DNA of 64,000 nucleotides, from the NCBI RefSeq assembly GCF_943734655.1, contig NC_071355.1, positions 73,183,449-73,247,448 on the forward strand, written 5' to 3'. Shown here one piece after another: positions 10,514 to 20,960 of this stretch. Made by a program: the position numbers and the translations under genes. Under the pieces are notes generated by a model, which was given only the letters and a program-made list of their open reading frames with translations, ran no database searches and had not been told where the DNA came from. Positions within the stretch are counted from its first letter, which is position 1; every line of letters begins with the position of its first letter. This stretch comes from Sabethes cyaneus (taxonomy: Eukaryota; Arthropoda; Insecta; Diptera; Culicidae).

Positions 10514-12123
10514 CCCAAGTAGCACACGTTGTCACAATTGGGTCGCAGCGGCTGATATGCGACAAATTTAAATGTAAAACTTCGGTTACAGTAACCTAAA
10601 ATATAACAGTTGTGTAACCGAAATAGCGCAACTTATGTAACTAAATCTGGTTGCATTAACAGTTACTCAATAACCAATATGTAACATGTATAGTTACAAA
10701 ATGGTTACAATTGAAGTTACACATAAACTGTAAATTGACTTTCAATTGGTGGCAAATTAGTTATCTTGTAACTTTTATTGCATAGCGAAAATGTAGCAGG
10801 TTTATTATTTCAATCTATGGCTGTCAACGTCAAGCAGTAAATTTAACTGTTGAATATAGAAGAGTGTATAAATTATTATTTCAACACAAATTTTAATGCA
10901 ATTTCAAATTTATGGTGAAATGCATGATTCTAGCTTTGAAAAATTCACGCGCTCTTATTTAATATAGCTTTTCGTTACTTACTTCTTTGAAACATTGATG
11001 TTTTGTAAATCAAATATAAAAATTTTAATTTTAATTTTTTGATTTTTTAAATTTATTCTTAGCAATAATGAATTAGTGGAGCATTCACCTAGAAACCATT
11101 AAAAATCAAATTGTTTTCGCTATCACTCCTATCACAGTAAAATTCATAGCCATTTTGCCTTTGGTTCTAACTACTACACCATCGTCCTTGAAGTTTTGTA
11201 TCGTTTTCGGCATATTGCATGAAATGATTTTCATTGTTCACATTGTTGATATCGGGAAAAGGTATTTTTAGTGATTGTTGTGAAAAGAAAGTGTTAATTT
11301 AATATCAAAGAATAGTTTCAGTTTGAATAAAACAGTTACCACCAGTGTTAATCATAGAAGGTTACATTTCAGTTACATTCTAGTTGTACGTAACCTTAGC
11401 CTTCGACCTGGTTACGGTATCGGTTATACGGTAACCAATATTAAATCTGTTGTAGTCACTTATTTCTTATGTCGTCATTTCTAAGTTACACTGTAACCTA
11501 TTTTCATTGCCGGTTTCGTTTCGATGTAACTTGATCGTTTTGACGTTTGAGAATAATCATCATTTGTTTACTTAATACCAATGTCTGGGCGGAGAAGATT
11601 CCAAGTACCATCAATTAAGTAAATAAACGCATTTACAAGAGCATTTCACAACCCGTGTACCAATTGTTTATCTTTACCATTAGCAATATTCTTTAGGTCT
11701 AGTTTTTCCTTAATCCGTTGTGTTTACAAGGAACAGTGAACAAATTGTTGCGAAAATGTTACTAGCCGACTTTTTTTGACTTCGTAACTGCTCGTAACGG
11801 AAAATTAACTGTTTTGCGACCAGCAAGTTGATGACAGTTTGGAAAAAGGTTTCATTTGTGTCACTTGATAACTATTTGGTAACTCGTAACTGAAAGGTGA
11901 CTGTTTTGCGACGACCAAGTTGTTGACAGTTCGAAAAAAAGGTTTCAATTTGGTCATTTGGTAACTACCTGGTAACTTTTTGAGATTTTTGTCACTAGAA
12001 AACTAAAAAGTAACTATTTTTAATTTTATGTAACCTAACTCGTTACAAGTATCCTAAATGTAACCGCTGTGCAACCTTTTTGTATTTTTTTATTTTTATG
12101 ATTAGTTACAAGTGCTACTTGGG
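10514..12123. mobile_element. 1,610-bp TIR element with dense GTTAC/GTAAC motifs, inserted in LINE copy B
   Basis: The ends are the perfect 12-bp inverted repeat CCCAAGTAGCAC (10514-10525) and its complement at 12112-12123. GT on each side (10512-10513, 12124-12125) may be a 2-bp target duplication; removing one copy rejoins LINE codons GLKVNT-SKTKYM. Roughly 30 GTTAC or GTAAC pentamers cluster in the first 270 bp and last 790 bp and are nearly absent from 10790-11330. No transposase or long frame is present. I cannot assign a superfamily. Confidence 0.85.
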
Positions 12124-12813
12124 GTATTTACCTTTAATCCAATCTTTTCTGCTTCGCGCTTTAGTCTGGTGTACTGTTCAGCCACCGCCACAGATGTTCT
12201 GCCGATAATATCCATGTCATCGGCAAAGCAGACGAATTGACTAGATTTGTTGAATATCGTGCCCCGCGTGTTGATATCCGCTCGGTTCATAACACCTTGT
12301 AGCGCTATGTTGAACAGCAGGCATGAAAGACCATCACCTTGACGAAGCCCTCTGTGTGATTCGAATGAACTTGACAATCCACCCGAAATCCGAACACAGC
12401 ACTGCGTACCATCCATCGTAGATTTAATCAGTTTGATGAGCTTCCTGGGGAAGCTGTTTTCGTCCATGATTTTCCATAGCTCTTTCCGGTCGATGGTATC
12501 ATATGCGGCTTTGAAGTCAACGAATAAATGATGCGTGGGAACTCTGTATTCACGGCCCTTTTGGAGGATTTGCCGCAGTGTAAATATTTGATCCGTTGTA
12601 GACCGACCTTCGACGAAGCCGGCTTGATAAGTTCCCACAAATCTATTCGCAATTGGTGATAGACGGCGGAAAATGATTTGGGACAGCACTTTATAAGCGG
12701 CATTGAGAACGGTGATCGCTCGATAGTTCTCACAGTCCAACTTGTCGCCCTTAGATCGGGCAGATAACCCCATCTTTCCACTCCTCCGGTAGCTGTTCCG
12801 TATCCCAAATTCA
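12124..12813 (-). pseudogene. LINE copy B, 5' part: RT fingers and palm
   Basis: The frame from 12773 to the insertion encodes GDKLDCENYRAITVLNAAYK, FVGTYQAGFVEGRSTTDQIF, the motif A region FVDFKAAYDTIDR, RRGLRQGDG-type sequence (here HRGLRQGDGLSCLLFN) and the catalytic FADDMDIIGR. Upstream, WDTEQLPEEWK is out of frame after a short deletion and stop near 12760. The copy is 5'-truncated at 12813, directly against the target duplication. The downstream part is at 9793-10513. Confidence 0.92.
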
Positions 12814-13179
12814 ATATTGGAGGCGATGCGTAGAAGATTTTCCTATCGATTGGTACCAGATTATTTAAAATCGATTGGGAAACCGCTAAGCTATTAGCGC
12901 TCGAAACCTATCATTTTTCGTGACGCTATTTTTCGATTTTTTGGAATTACACCATATCCCAAACCTTGCCGTAAAAGTATTTGGATAGCTAACTAAATAA
13001 AATAAACCAAATAGATGTCCTTTTTGGCTTAACAACTACCTTGTAGGAGTTCGATTGTTCATTAAAATTGCCATCAAATTTAATTAAATTGTTTCCCTGG
13101 ACAAATTAAAAATCAAACCCTTCGGCAACTCTGTTGAACAATCGAATTATTCCAACTATACTACCGTAGGTCTCGTAAT

Positions 13180-13470
13180 TCATTCGTCTGGCTGGAATTT
13201 ACAGAAACCCATGGCTGCGTAAAATTCTTCGTTGAATCTGATAGCCGGAACGGGTTTCTCCATAAAAGACGTCGAAGCGCAAAGTGCACAAAATCCGCTG
13301 TATTGCCTCGATTCTGTCAACTCCATTGTGATATTTAGTAAGGATTCCAAACTTGACAGCAATATTCGAGGCTTGAATACACTAATTGAGAAGCTTGGAT
13401 TAACCTTCATACGGTTCGTGCTATCATCAATCTGCAAAACTGTCCATTTACTGTTGAAGTATACTGGCAT
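13180..13470 (-). CDS. unrecognised 96-codon frame, possible exon
   Basis: The product begins MPVYFNSKWTVLQIDD and ends near GFCKFQPDE, with one CxxC-like pair (FCALC). It is open from a stop just upstream of the ATG. A plausible splice acceptor (GATGCCAG) lies at the start. I recognise no domain, and there is an overlapping plus-strand frame of similar length, so chance is quite possible. Confidence 0.15.
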   Translation of the reverse strand: MPVYFNSKWTVLQIDDSTNRMKVNPSFSISVFKPRILLSSLESLLNITMELTESRQYSGFCALCASTSFMEKPVPAIRFNEEFYAAMGFCKFQPDE

Positions 13471-13524
13471 CAGCTATAGAACTAATCAGACTGAAGATAT
13501 TCATATCACCGACAAAAGATAAAC

Positions 13525-16290
13525 GGGGAACTCTCAGTTTGGTGAATTTCAAACGTTGAAGTATATAAGGAAAATATTTTCATGAGAGATTCGTTTCTTA
13601 TAGTTTTGGTGAAATGAAGACCCTTTAACCCTCAATTTAAAACTCGAATCGGAAAAATTTGGGTCTAAAGACTACTATATCCACAATCATTGGAATCTTT
13701 AAAAAAAATTTTCTTTTGATAAGATTAACTGTACCCCAGTGGTATTTGGAGATATTGAGATAAAGAACTTTTTCCCGAAAAATATCCCGCTGTGCGTTGG
13801 TACAAACAGTGCCATTGAAATTCATTCAAAATTTAATTGGTCAGACTACTATTCCCAACTACTGGGTTATCTACCTCATCTGCTTGCTTTTTCCGAGTTT
13901 CTTTGTGGCTAACAGTCTTGTACTCATTTGTTTTGTTTGATATACCAATGTATGTGACGTGCGTCATGAAATAATTATCAAAAATCGAACTCAATTCTCT
14001 CTAATTTAGGGCCACTGGTGCTAGCATTTCCATTAATCAATAATAATGAAAAATGGTTATACCCAAACCAAATCTATTCGACAGATGACTCAGATTAATC
14101 GATACTGAGTACTGACTGAGCAAAAAATGGAGTGTCCGTCGAGATGTTCCTCATTCCAGCAGTGCATGCTGTGCCTGCTCCGGACCCCTCCGACGCTCTA
14201 ACAAACAGCAACGTGCGCAGAAACAGTACGGCTTCACGACATAAAATAATAACCTCCTCCGGCGATAAGTGACATGGGACTGATTGTGAAAAGGACCCTC
14301 TCATCCGACCTGCAGCGTGAATCAAACGGAGGAACGAGTAAAAAGCTCGAGGGCTGGTGCGTTTGGACGTAATTCGAGTGGAAAACAGGCATAAATTACT
14401 GTTGAAAAAGAGTATCCCTTGCGCCATTCACCATTTTGCTACTGAAATAAGGCAGTCATCAAATAAGAAAAAATTGCCGTCGATGTCTGCTTTACTTTTC
14501 ACAAATTATTCGTTAACTTCGGCACATGTCCTATTAGCGGGTGTCACAGCTCAGTCACACCACGATCGCAAAAACATGCGGGAAACTTTTCGACAAATCA
14601 TCCCAACAGCAACACCAGGTTTCCGAAATTGACCTGCGAACAACTAGCAGCAACCCGCATGCGAGGACATAAATTATTCATTGCGAGGAAAGTACCTACT
14701 GTACCGCAACTTTCCGGCCGGTTCGGAGGTAAATTATGGTGTGAAGTTTTTGCTGCCAACTGTGCCATAGGCGAGAAAATAATGAACATGCTCTGCATGC
14801 ATGCGCGTATCATCACAACCGGCTATCGGAAGCAAACGCGGATGTCCTGTTCAGGTTGTTAAAAATATTTAAATTATTATTGAACAATACTTACTGCATC
14901 AGTAATAACTTACAGTTTCAAAAACACGAAAATTAATTCAAAAGTTATGAAGTCATTTTTTTAATTATTCTAGGAAAATTACTGTCTTCTACTACAGTAT
15001 TTGTCCAAAACTCAAACAACATGAACAACCAAATCAGTGGTTTCCAAAATCAATTTCCTTTGCCAAAGCAGTACCCACTGCGCATTTCCTTATTTTGTTC
15101 GTATGATGGCGATGGATACGAGCAGGAGGCATCCTTGTCGTTAAAACGTTAGTTAATTGTATTTGGACGATTTGTTTCCTAATCCAATTACGCTTTTACA
15201 GCATTTGCCTGAGGTATCCGGAAACTTCCCAATGTTTTGGATGTCCGTAATTGCAGTAATACGACCGAGCGAGAGTGGGAAAAGCACACCAAGATCATTC
15301 ATTAGCCATTCCGATCCTTTTTCGTTTATATTTACGACTGTACACATTCGACATGCCGACATACCGTTGTTGTTGATGGAGGCTAGTGAAACTGAAAACG
15401 GACCCAAATACGGAGAAAGCTATGGGATTTACCCCTATCGTATGGGCCGGCCCATCCCAGCCCAGTCCCTATCGAACCGCATACCGGGGATGGAATGTGT
15501 GGGTGTCGAATAGCCAACCGAAAGCCGTGTTAAATTTCAATTAATTTTGCATGCCACCTTCTGCCGTGACAAGTTGCGACTAGTGTGGATAGCGATTAGC
15601 CGGCTTTGATGTGATTAATACCAATCGGATCAGGTTGATTGCGATTTAAAGCGCCCTTCCGTTGCCGATGTGTGCGGAACTTGAACCCAGTGAGTTCGTC
15701 CGTCAGTTGTTGCTCTTGTTTTGAGCAATTAAGGTTGTGTATTTTTTGTGTATATTGTTTGAACGTCTATACTGAATCTGCAATTTAATTGTTATTCACT
15801 TTTTACTAAACCTCTAGTTTTGACTATTTTCGCGCGCCTTTTACAAATATACATGAAGATGTACACTAATTGCCCATGGTGTACGGCGTGATACCTTCCA
15901 GTAAGAATTTGTCGCACGACGTTGGACAGGCGCAAGTAAAGGATTCGCTTGTGTCGGCCGACGTCCGTCGGACAATTCCTACTGGGCAGCTGCTGTGTTA
16001 TGGTTGATTGCAGTGCAGCAATTCGAAATGGTTTTACTAGATTCATCACAAAAATTATAAAACCATTGGCACAGCAAAAAACCATCTGCGTAATTGGCCG
16101 CTTTCATGAAAAATGAAAGATTCATGTCTTGTCCTAATCGTCATTTTTCATTATGCTTGAATTGGCTGCCGACATATAAGATTTGATTAGATTAAGTTGG
16201 TCTAAGTTTAATCAAAACAAATAATTCTCAGCCTAGTATGAAGCAAAACTTTGTCACTTTTGACGTAGGACTACGTCTTTCAGGAAGGTA
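13525..16290. other. unassigned sequence
   Basis: Frames here are short and mutually overlapping (for example 14095-14427 minus, 15157-15513 plus), with no domain I recognise. 15660-15780 has mixed composition with a CGTCAGTTG initiator-like word, but nothing that supports a promoter call. A near-perfect GACGTAG-GA-CTACGTC palindrome follows at about 16263. Confidence 0.35.
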
Positions 16291-16294
16291 GCTG

Positions 16295-16530
16295 GTATGG
16301 GGGGTAATTCCAAAAAATCTTTCTCGAAAAGTAGTCAGGTTTTGAACGCTTAGTGGTTTCCCGATCGATTTTCAATATTCTTACACCAATCGATTGGAAA
16401 ATCTTCTAGGAATTGGCCCAAATGAAGAAAAGTATGGATTCTTGATGTTGAACTATTGAAAAATTGAAAATAATGAACTTGTTTTACCAGAATTCTCGCT
16501 TCGTGATTGGGTGTTGGAAATGACGTCATC
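16295..16530. repeat. dispersed repeat C, copy 2 (inverted relative to copy 1)
   Basis: The reverse complement matches 9655-9792 joined to 12828-12970, without the LINE. It is therefore a second copy lacking that insertion, although the two diverge around the junction. Key words are CTCGCTTCGTGATTGGGTG and CCAATCGATTGGAAAATCTT. Related sequence may continue to about 16660. Confidence 0.7.
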
Positions 16531-16848
16531 AAAGTGGAAATGCGTTTTCACGCTTCGGCTTCTAATTCAGACAATTTTCAATAGATTTCCAAGATATTTA
16601 CACCGGAAAATCGATTTGGAAAATATTGAAAACATAGAAAACTATTGATTTTCAATGCGCGTCATTGAAGAATTGAATTATTTTTATATTTTTGCCTTCC
16701 CTCGTCAGTGCTTACTTAGCACGGATGACAGAAATATATACGATATGAGCTATGGGTTAAGCTTCCTTATGGTTGTATTTAATTTACGCCCTATAGAATC
16801 CGATCGAAAATTGTTGAGCTTCAGCTGTAGCTATTTCCCCGGATAAGG

Positions 16849-16950
16849 CAACGAAGACATCCAAATTCACCAAGCGAGACGCCAACAAACCGAAGAATCC
16901 ATCGACTCATCCGCCAGTGAACGATATGGTTTTGGCTGCTATTTCTTTTA
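16849..16950 (+). pseudogene. histone H1-like pseudogene fragment
   Basis: The plus strand reads KATKTSKFTKRDANKPKN followed by PSTHPPVNDMVLAAI. This resembles the basic N-terminal tail and first winged-helix strand of insect linker histone H1 (typically HPP.SEMV.AAIKAL). The similarity stops after about 34 codons and the frame then meets stops. Histone H2A- and H2B-like fragments follow within 500 bp on the same strand, which makes an H1 origin more likely than chance. Confidence 0.5.
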
Positions 16951-17103
16951 CTGTGCATCGTCGGTCGGTCAGCGGCTTTCGTTGGTGACACATCGGCAAG
17001 CAGCTAGCTTGCGACACATCGGATCGGACAGGCAGTTTTCGAGTCACGTCCTTGGCATAATTTTGAAGGTTGTATTTGAAACATTGTTTGCCTTACGGTG
17101 CAC

Positions 17104-17322
17104 ATCGTCGTCAGTTGGTCGTGTTCATCGGCTGCTGAGGAAAGGAAAGTATGCTGAGCGTGTTGGAGCTGGAGCACTTGTCTCGCTGCCGTGATGAAAT
17201 ATCTGGCTGCTGACGTTCTGGAATTGGCAGGAAATATGCTGCTCGGGATAACAAAACGACCAGAATCATCCCACGTCACTTGCAGTTGGCTACTTGGAGT
17301 GGTATTTCATCGTGACTCAGGA
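17104..17322 (+). pseudogene. histone H2A pseudogene
   Basis: The sequence encodes, with frameshifts, [20 protein letters not shown], then in another frame AAVMKYLAADVLELAGN, then after a 2-bp shift AARDNKTTRIIPRHLQLA. This matches the conserved core of canonical H2A ([40 protein letters not shown]) rather than the H2A.V variant. The N-terminus is missing or unrecognisable, and the C-terminal LLxGV portion is fused after a deletion. At least two frameshifts make it non-functional. No intron would be expected in a replication-dependent histone gene. Confidence 0.85.
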
Positions 17323-17324
17323 CC

Positions 17325-17397
17325 ATACACGAACAGCTGCGTCGATCGCATAGCTGCTGAGGCTTTCCGGTTGGTCCGTTGCAACAAGCCGTGCCTG
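17325..17397 (+). pseudogene. histone H2B pseudogene fragment
   Basis: Immediately after the H2A remnant the plus strand reads TNSCVDRIAAEAFRLVRCNK. This corresponds to the H2B segment [24 protein letters not shown] with an internal loss of four residues. Sequence beyond about 17400 no longer aligns convincingly. In canonical insect clusters H2A and H2B are divergent; here both lie on the plus strand. Confidence 0.7.
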
Positions 17398-17693
17398 GTT
17401 TGCGGTCATCGGTACTACAATTTACGTTCAATTTACCGAAAAAAGAATTACGTTAGGTGCGTTAGTGCAAGTTTATTGCAAGCTGGAGTTATGATAATCA
17501 AACAATCGGTCCTTTTAAGGGCCGCACAACGATTGAAGAGTTTATTATATTTTCTTGCCCAATTATTACCATAATAACACAGGCAACGAGGGAAAAGTTG
17601 CGGACGACCAACAAATGACGGAAATAAATTTTCTGGTCACGGGTGACATTTTTTGCGACTTCCGAAACGTCTGCAGGTTGCACAGGGCTGGTA

Positions 17694-17845
17694 CCGAATG
17701 GCCGAAACACAAATGGCCGAATCACGAATGGCCGAAATCCAAATGGCCGAATTTCAATAGCAGTCCCAGAAGGCCGAATCACAAATGGGCGAATCTCGAA
17801 AGGTCGAATCACGAAAGGCCGAAATCGAAACGCCGAAATTTTTCG
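17694..17845 (+). repeat. degenerate decamer array, AATGGCCGAA type
   Basis: About 13 variants of the unit (A/G)AATGGCCGAA with short spacers such as ACAC, TCACG and ATCC. It begins GGGCTGGTACCGAATGG, the same start as the short copy at 41298. A related array in the opposite sense lies at 23515-23612. The frames read as NGRITNGRN or WPNHEWPKS are products of the repeat, not proteins. Confidence 0.8.
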
Positions 17846-18276
17846 AAATGCCTAAATAACTACTCAATAAAAACCCGAATTAATCCACCTAGCGGCGTGA
17901 CCTAGCCTTTCTACTGCCACAATAATCATTATTTAATTTCTCAGAAACATCTATAATTAACTTGACTATTTTCTTAAATATCCGTTCCGTATTCCTCGAA
18001 ATCCTTATTTGCCAGTAAAATTCACAACGTATTGCGTAGAATAATTATATTTTCTTTCGTTCGGTGCGTAAATACTTGTAAGCGTTATTTGATGAACATC
18101 TTATTTAGTTTTATAATATTTACGTGATTTATAGAAAAATAATGTTAACACAAAAGATAATTTTTGCAGACTTGAATGAATATATATAGAAAATTAGAAA
18201 TTAACCCTCTAACGGGTCTACAGGCGGCCTTAACTTTCGGGTTTCAGAGCAACATACGAAACTTGTTTTGAATTGA

Positions 18277-18399
18277 TAAAAAAGAAGTAAAATAAAAAGT
18301 TATTTATATCCTTTATTTCTACTACTGTGTTTTATTGATAAATACGTATTTCGGTCTCGACGTGTGACCTTCATCAGTATCTAACTAACTTAGACTGTT
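18277..18399 (-). mobile_element. 123-bp retroposon insert, probable 3' end of a Penelope-like element
   Basis: The insert is flanked by a perfect 14-bp duplication TTGTTTTGAATTGA (18263-18276 and 18400-18413) and is absent from the sister repeat near 60990, so it is a real insertion. On the minus strand it carries a hammerhead-like core, then AATAAAACACAGTAGTAG and an A/T-rich end. Hammerhead motifs are known from Penelope-like retroelements; a 5'-truncated copy of such an element, or a derived SINE, is my inference. Confidence 0.65.
18337..18381 (-). ncRNA. candidate hammerhead ribozyme motif
   Basis: In minus-strand order: GATA (stem I), CTGATGA (core), an extra A, GGTC, a 9-nt loop, GACC (perfect stem II), GAA, the self-complementary ATACGTAT (stem III, best formed in a dimer), T at the cleavage position, then TATC, which pairs with GATA. 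All conserved core residues are present. The additional A before stem II departs from the textbook core, so activity is uncertain. Confidence 0.6.
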
Positions 18400-18613
18400 T
18401 TGTTTTGAATTGACAATATGAAATATGTGTTCATAGCAGATGTTTTGATATTTTGATATTAATACCATGCGTTCAAAAGTTAGCATCTTTGAAAAACAAG
18501 AGTGCAGAAAAATTATTATTATACCTCGCTTTTGAAGAAAAAGGATATCTACAACAAAATGATTAATCTGAAAATTTTACTATTAGTTTGCTTGGCTTCA
18601 ATTTTGCAACATA

Positions 18614-20349
18614 CAGTAGAGATTTGTATAACGCGGATTTGTAGAACGCGGATTTCTATAGCGCGGGTGCCATGATATTTCTATAACGCGGTTTTCCGCG
18701 TATAACAAATACACGTAGCATATGGATATTGAGTTAATTGGGGCTAAACTCGAATTTTGAGCGATTTTGAACAGATATAACCGTGGTGTCTTTTAAGAAG
18801 TTGTAGGGCATATAACAGTTGACTCTCTAAGTGATATACGGAAACCACAAAGTTACGGGTTGGCCTGCTGGAGATTCCGGAGTATCCGTTGAAATTTTCG
18901 TATTGGTTAAGTGGGTTAAAATTGGTAAAATATTTTTGAAGTAACTAAAGTCGGGTAATTGATACGAATTAAAAAAAAAGTAATAAATAAGCGACCTTAG
19001 AAAGCCATAAGGTGGTCCTCCGAAAAATTCAGAATATATCGTGAATATTTTGAGTGTAATTTGACTACACTAGAAGTATATTTGGACTATTTGTGACTCA
19101 ATTTGGCCATTGGATGGTTTACCGGGAGAAAATTCAAAGCTTACCTGAAATTGGTCACTGGAAATGCAAGTTTTTTTTAATTTGTAACAGTTCAAAATGA
19201 AATGGAATATCAGCAATCCTCAACTAAATAGGCCGCTCACGACTCGACATGGCCACCAAAACGTTCACTGGAAAATTAGGATTTGCCGTCAAAGTGAACA
19301 ATAAGTGAAAATTCATGTTGAAGTCCGCGCTGCAATTTGAAAAAGGTTTGATATAAAACATTTCGGAATACTGCAAATGTTCGATGACAAATAAACGAGG
19401 TTATTTCGCGAGTTTGTTGAAATTACCAATTTTGCTAGTGTAATTTGATAGATGTGGTATAGTAAACTGAACTTTCGGTAACAATTACTATACTTACAAA
19501 TCTAATAGCAAATATATAAACTTTAGTATAAGCTCTTCACCAAGTATTGTGCACTTCTGGCAAAATTTTAACAGAAATCTAACCATCGTAGTTAGCCATG
19601 GCCATTCCGAAATCCGCGTTGCCGGTATCTAATATTTTTATAGGTTTTGCCTGAGAAAAAGTGATAGAGAAGTGTTATTGCTTTTGTTTTCACCTTTTCC
19701 TGGACAATTCAGAATGGAGCTTCTTGTAAGAGCGAACAGGCTACGAAAATTTTGTTGCTTTCGTCAACGTGATAAGCAGTTCGATGCCCTTGATCATCAA
19801 ATTTAATCATTTAATGTCGGATCTTTTGATGCATTTCATAATGGCCAGGTTAAGTCATAAACCGCTGAATTTATATTCCTTTTTCACATAGTTCAATTCG
19901 AGGTTGAATGAACATAATTCCAATCTCAAAGAACAATTTTCGTTCGTTGACCACTTTTACGGATGTTCCGTAATTGTCGGAGAATCGCATGTTGGCTTCT
20001 CAATAGCACGTATTGTTTACTTTACTGATGTTATGCCACATAATAAGCGAAAGGGACTTTAAAAAGAATTTAGAAGCTATGAGAAGACTTCACAGAAATG
20101 AAAATTTACCGGATGTTCCGGAAGCTCTGGAAGACCAAGGGGGGATTTTTTCTGTCTCGCCAAGCAACTGTAAGATGGAAAAATATATACTTGACATCTT
20201 TCCCAAAGGAACCATGGTCGTGTTGATTCAAAATTTCGTAAAACTCAGGTATAGCCCCAATTAACTCAATTTCCATATGCTACGTATACTTGTATAACGC
20301 GCTTCTTATAACGCGGTCCCAATTACCCGCGTTATACAAATATCGACTG
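18614..20349. mobile_element. pogo/Tigger-like element, 1,736 bp, probably non-autonomous
   Basis: The left end starts CAGTAGAGATTTGTATAACG. The right end reversed starts CAGTCGATATTTGTATAACG. Similarity continues inward about 140 bp (AACGCGG repeats, then TACGTAGCATATGG and TTGAGTTAATTGGGGC). TA borders each side (18612-18613, 20350-20351), and the sister repeat at about 60750 shows the empty site. Ends of CAGT..TATAACGCGG type are typical of the pogo/Tigger group. The only frame over 80 codons (20013-20264) does not look like a DDE transposase. Confidence 0.85.
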
Positions 20350-20960
20350 TATCTGAATTAGAAAAAATAACTGAATAGAGCATTAGATATGAAAAAGAGA
20401 AATTTCTTAGCTGGTGCTCCTTCAGATAATTATTTTTGCATAAAAATCAAAACTTGAGCTTCTTTTGTACATTCAAAAGAAGCTCAAGTTTTGATTTCAT
20501 AAAAAGATAGTCATTAGCTTGATCGCATCGTTTTTACAATGTTAGAGGGAAACTAGTTAGGAAAACTAGATGAGGTCGAAAAATAGTGCAAAAGCTGCGC
20601 CATAAACATGCTTGAGAATGAAAAGTATGATCGACATGATTTCCAGCGCTTGTCATTTCGGATTTATTTATTAAAACATGATACATGACATAAGACATCT
20701 GTCCTTTAAAATGTCACTAACGAAAACAAATCTTACAAAAGTACTACCGTGCACCGTTTACTTCCTATTTTTCATATAACATTTCTAAGCTCTAATATCT
20801 AATGATTGAAAAGAGCATCTATTGATGCGCAAAATTTGTTTGAAATTTGTATAAATTTATTTGGTAAAATCAACACACTTTAATCCTATACACCACTATA
20901 CCTACATGCTTAAATTACCTGCTTTTCTTTGCAAAGAAAGAAAAAACTTTCCGATTGAAT

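Larger units (their letters stand above)
9655..12970. repeat. dispersed repeat C, copy 1 (split by LINE copy B)
   Basis: 9655-9792 plus 12828-12970, joined across the LINE, aligns with the reverse complement of 16295-16530. Shared pieces include CCAATCACGAAGCGAG, TTCTCAATTTTTCAATAG, AGAAGATTTTCCTATCGATT and GGGAAACCGCTAAGC. It was therefore an older repeat into which the LINE inserted. No coding capacity. The span includes the nested LINE and its own insertion. Confidence 0.75.

Noticed and set aside
15153..15513. 118- and 84-codon frames on opposite strands as candidate exons
   Set aside because: No recognised domain; overlapping opposite-strand openness is typical of chance here.
17020..17095. 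Possible histone H4 piece (ILKVVFET resembling VLKVFLEN)
   Set aside because: Only about six residues agree and flanking H4 motifs are missing; not enough even beside other histone remnants.
17498..17905. Frames with NGRITNGRN, WPNHEWPKS and IRPFVIRPF repeats
   Set aside because: Product of the AATGGCCGAA decamer array on both strands.
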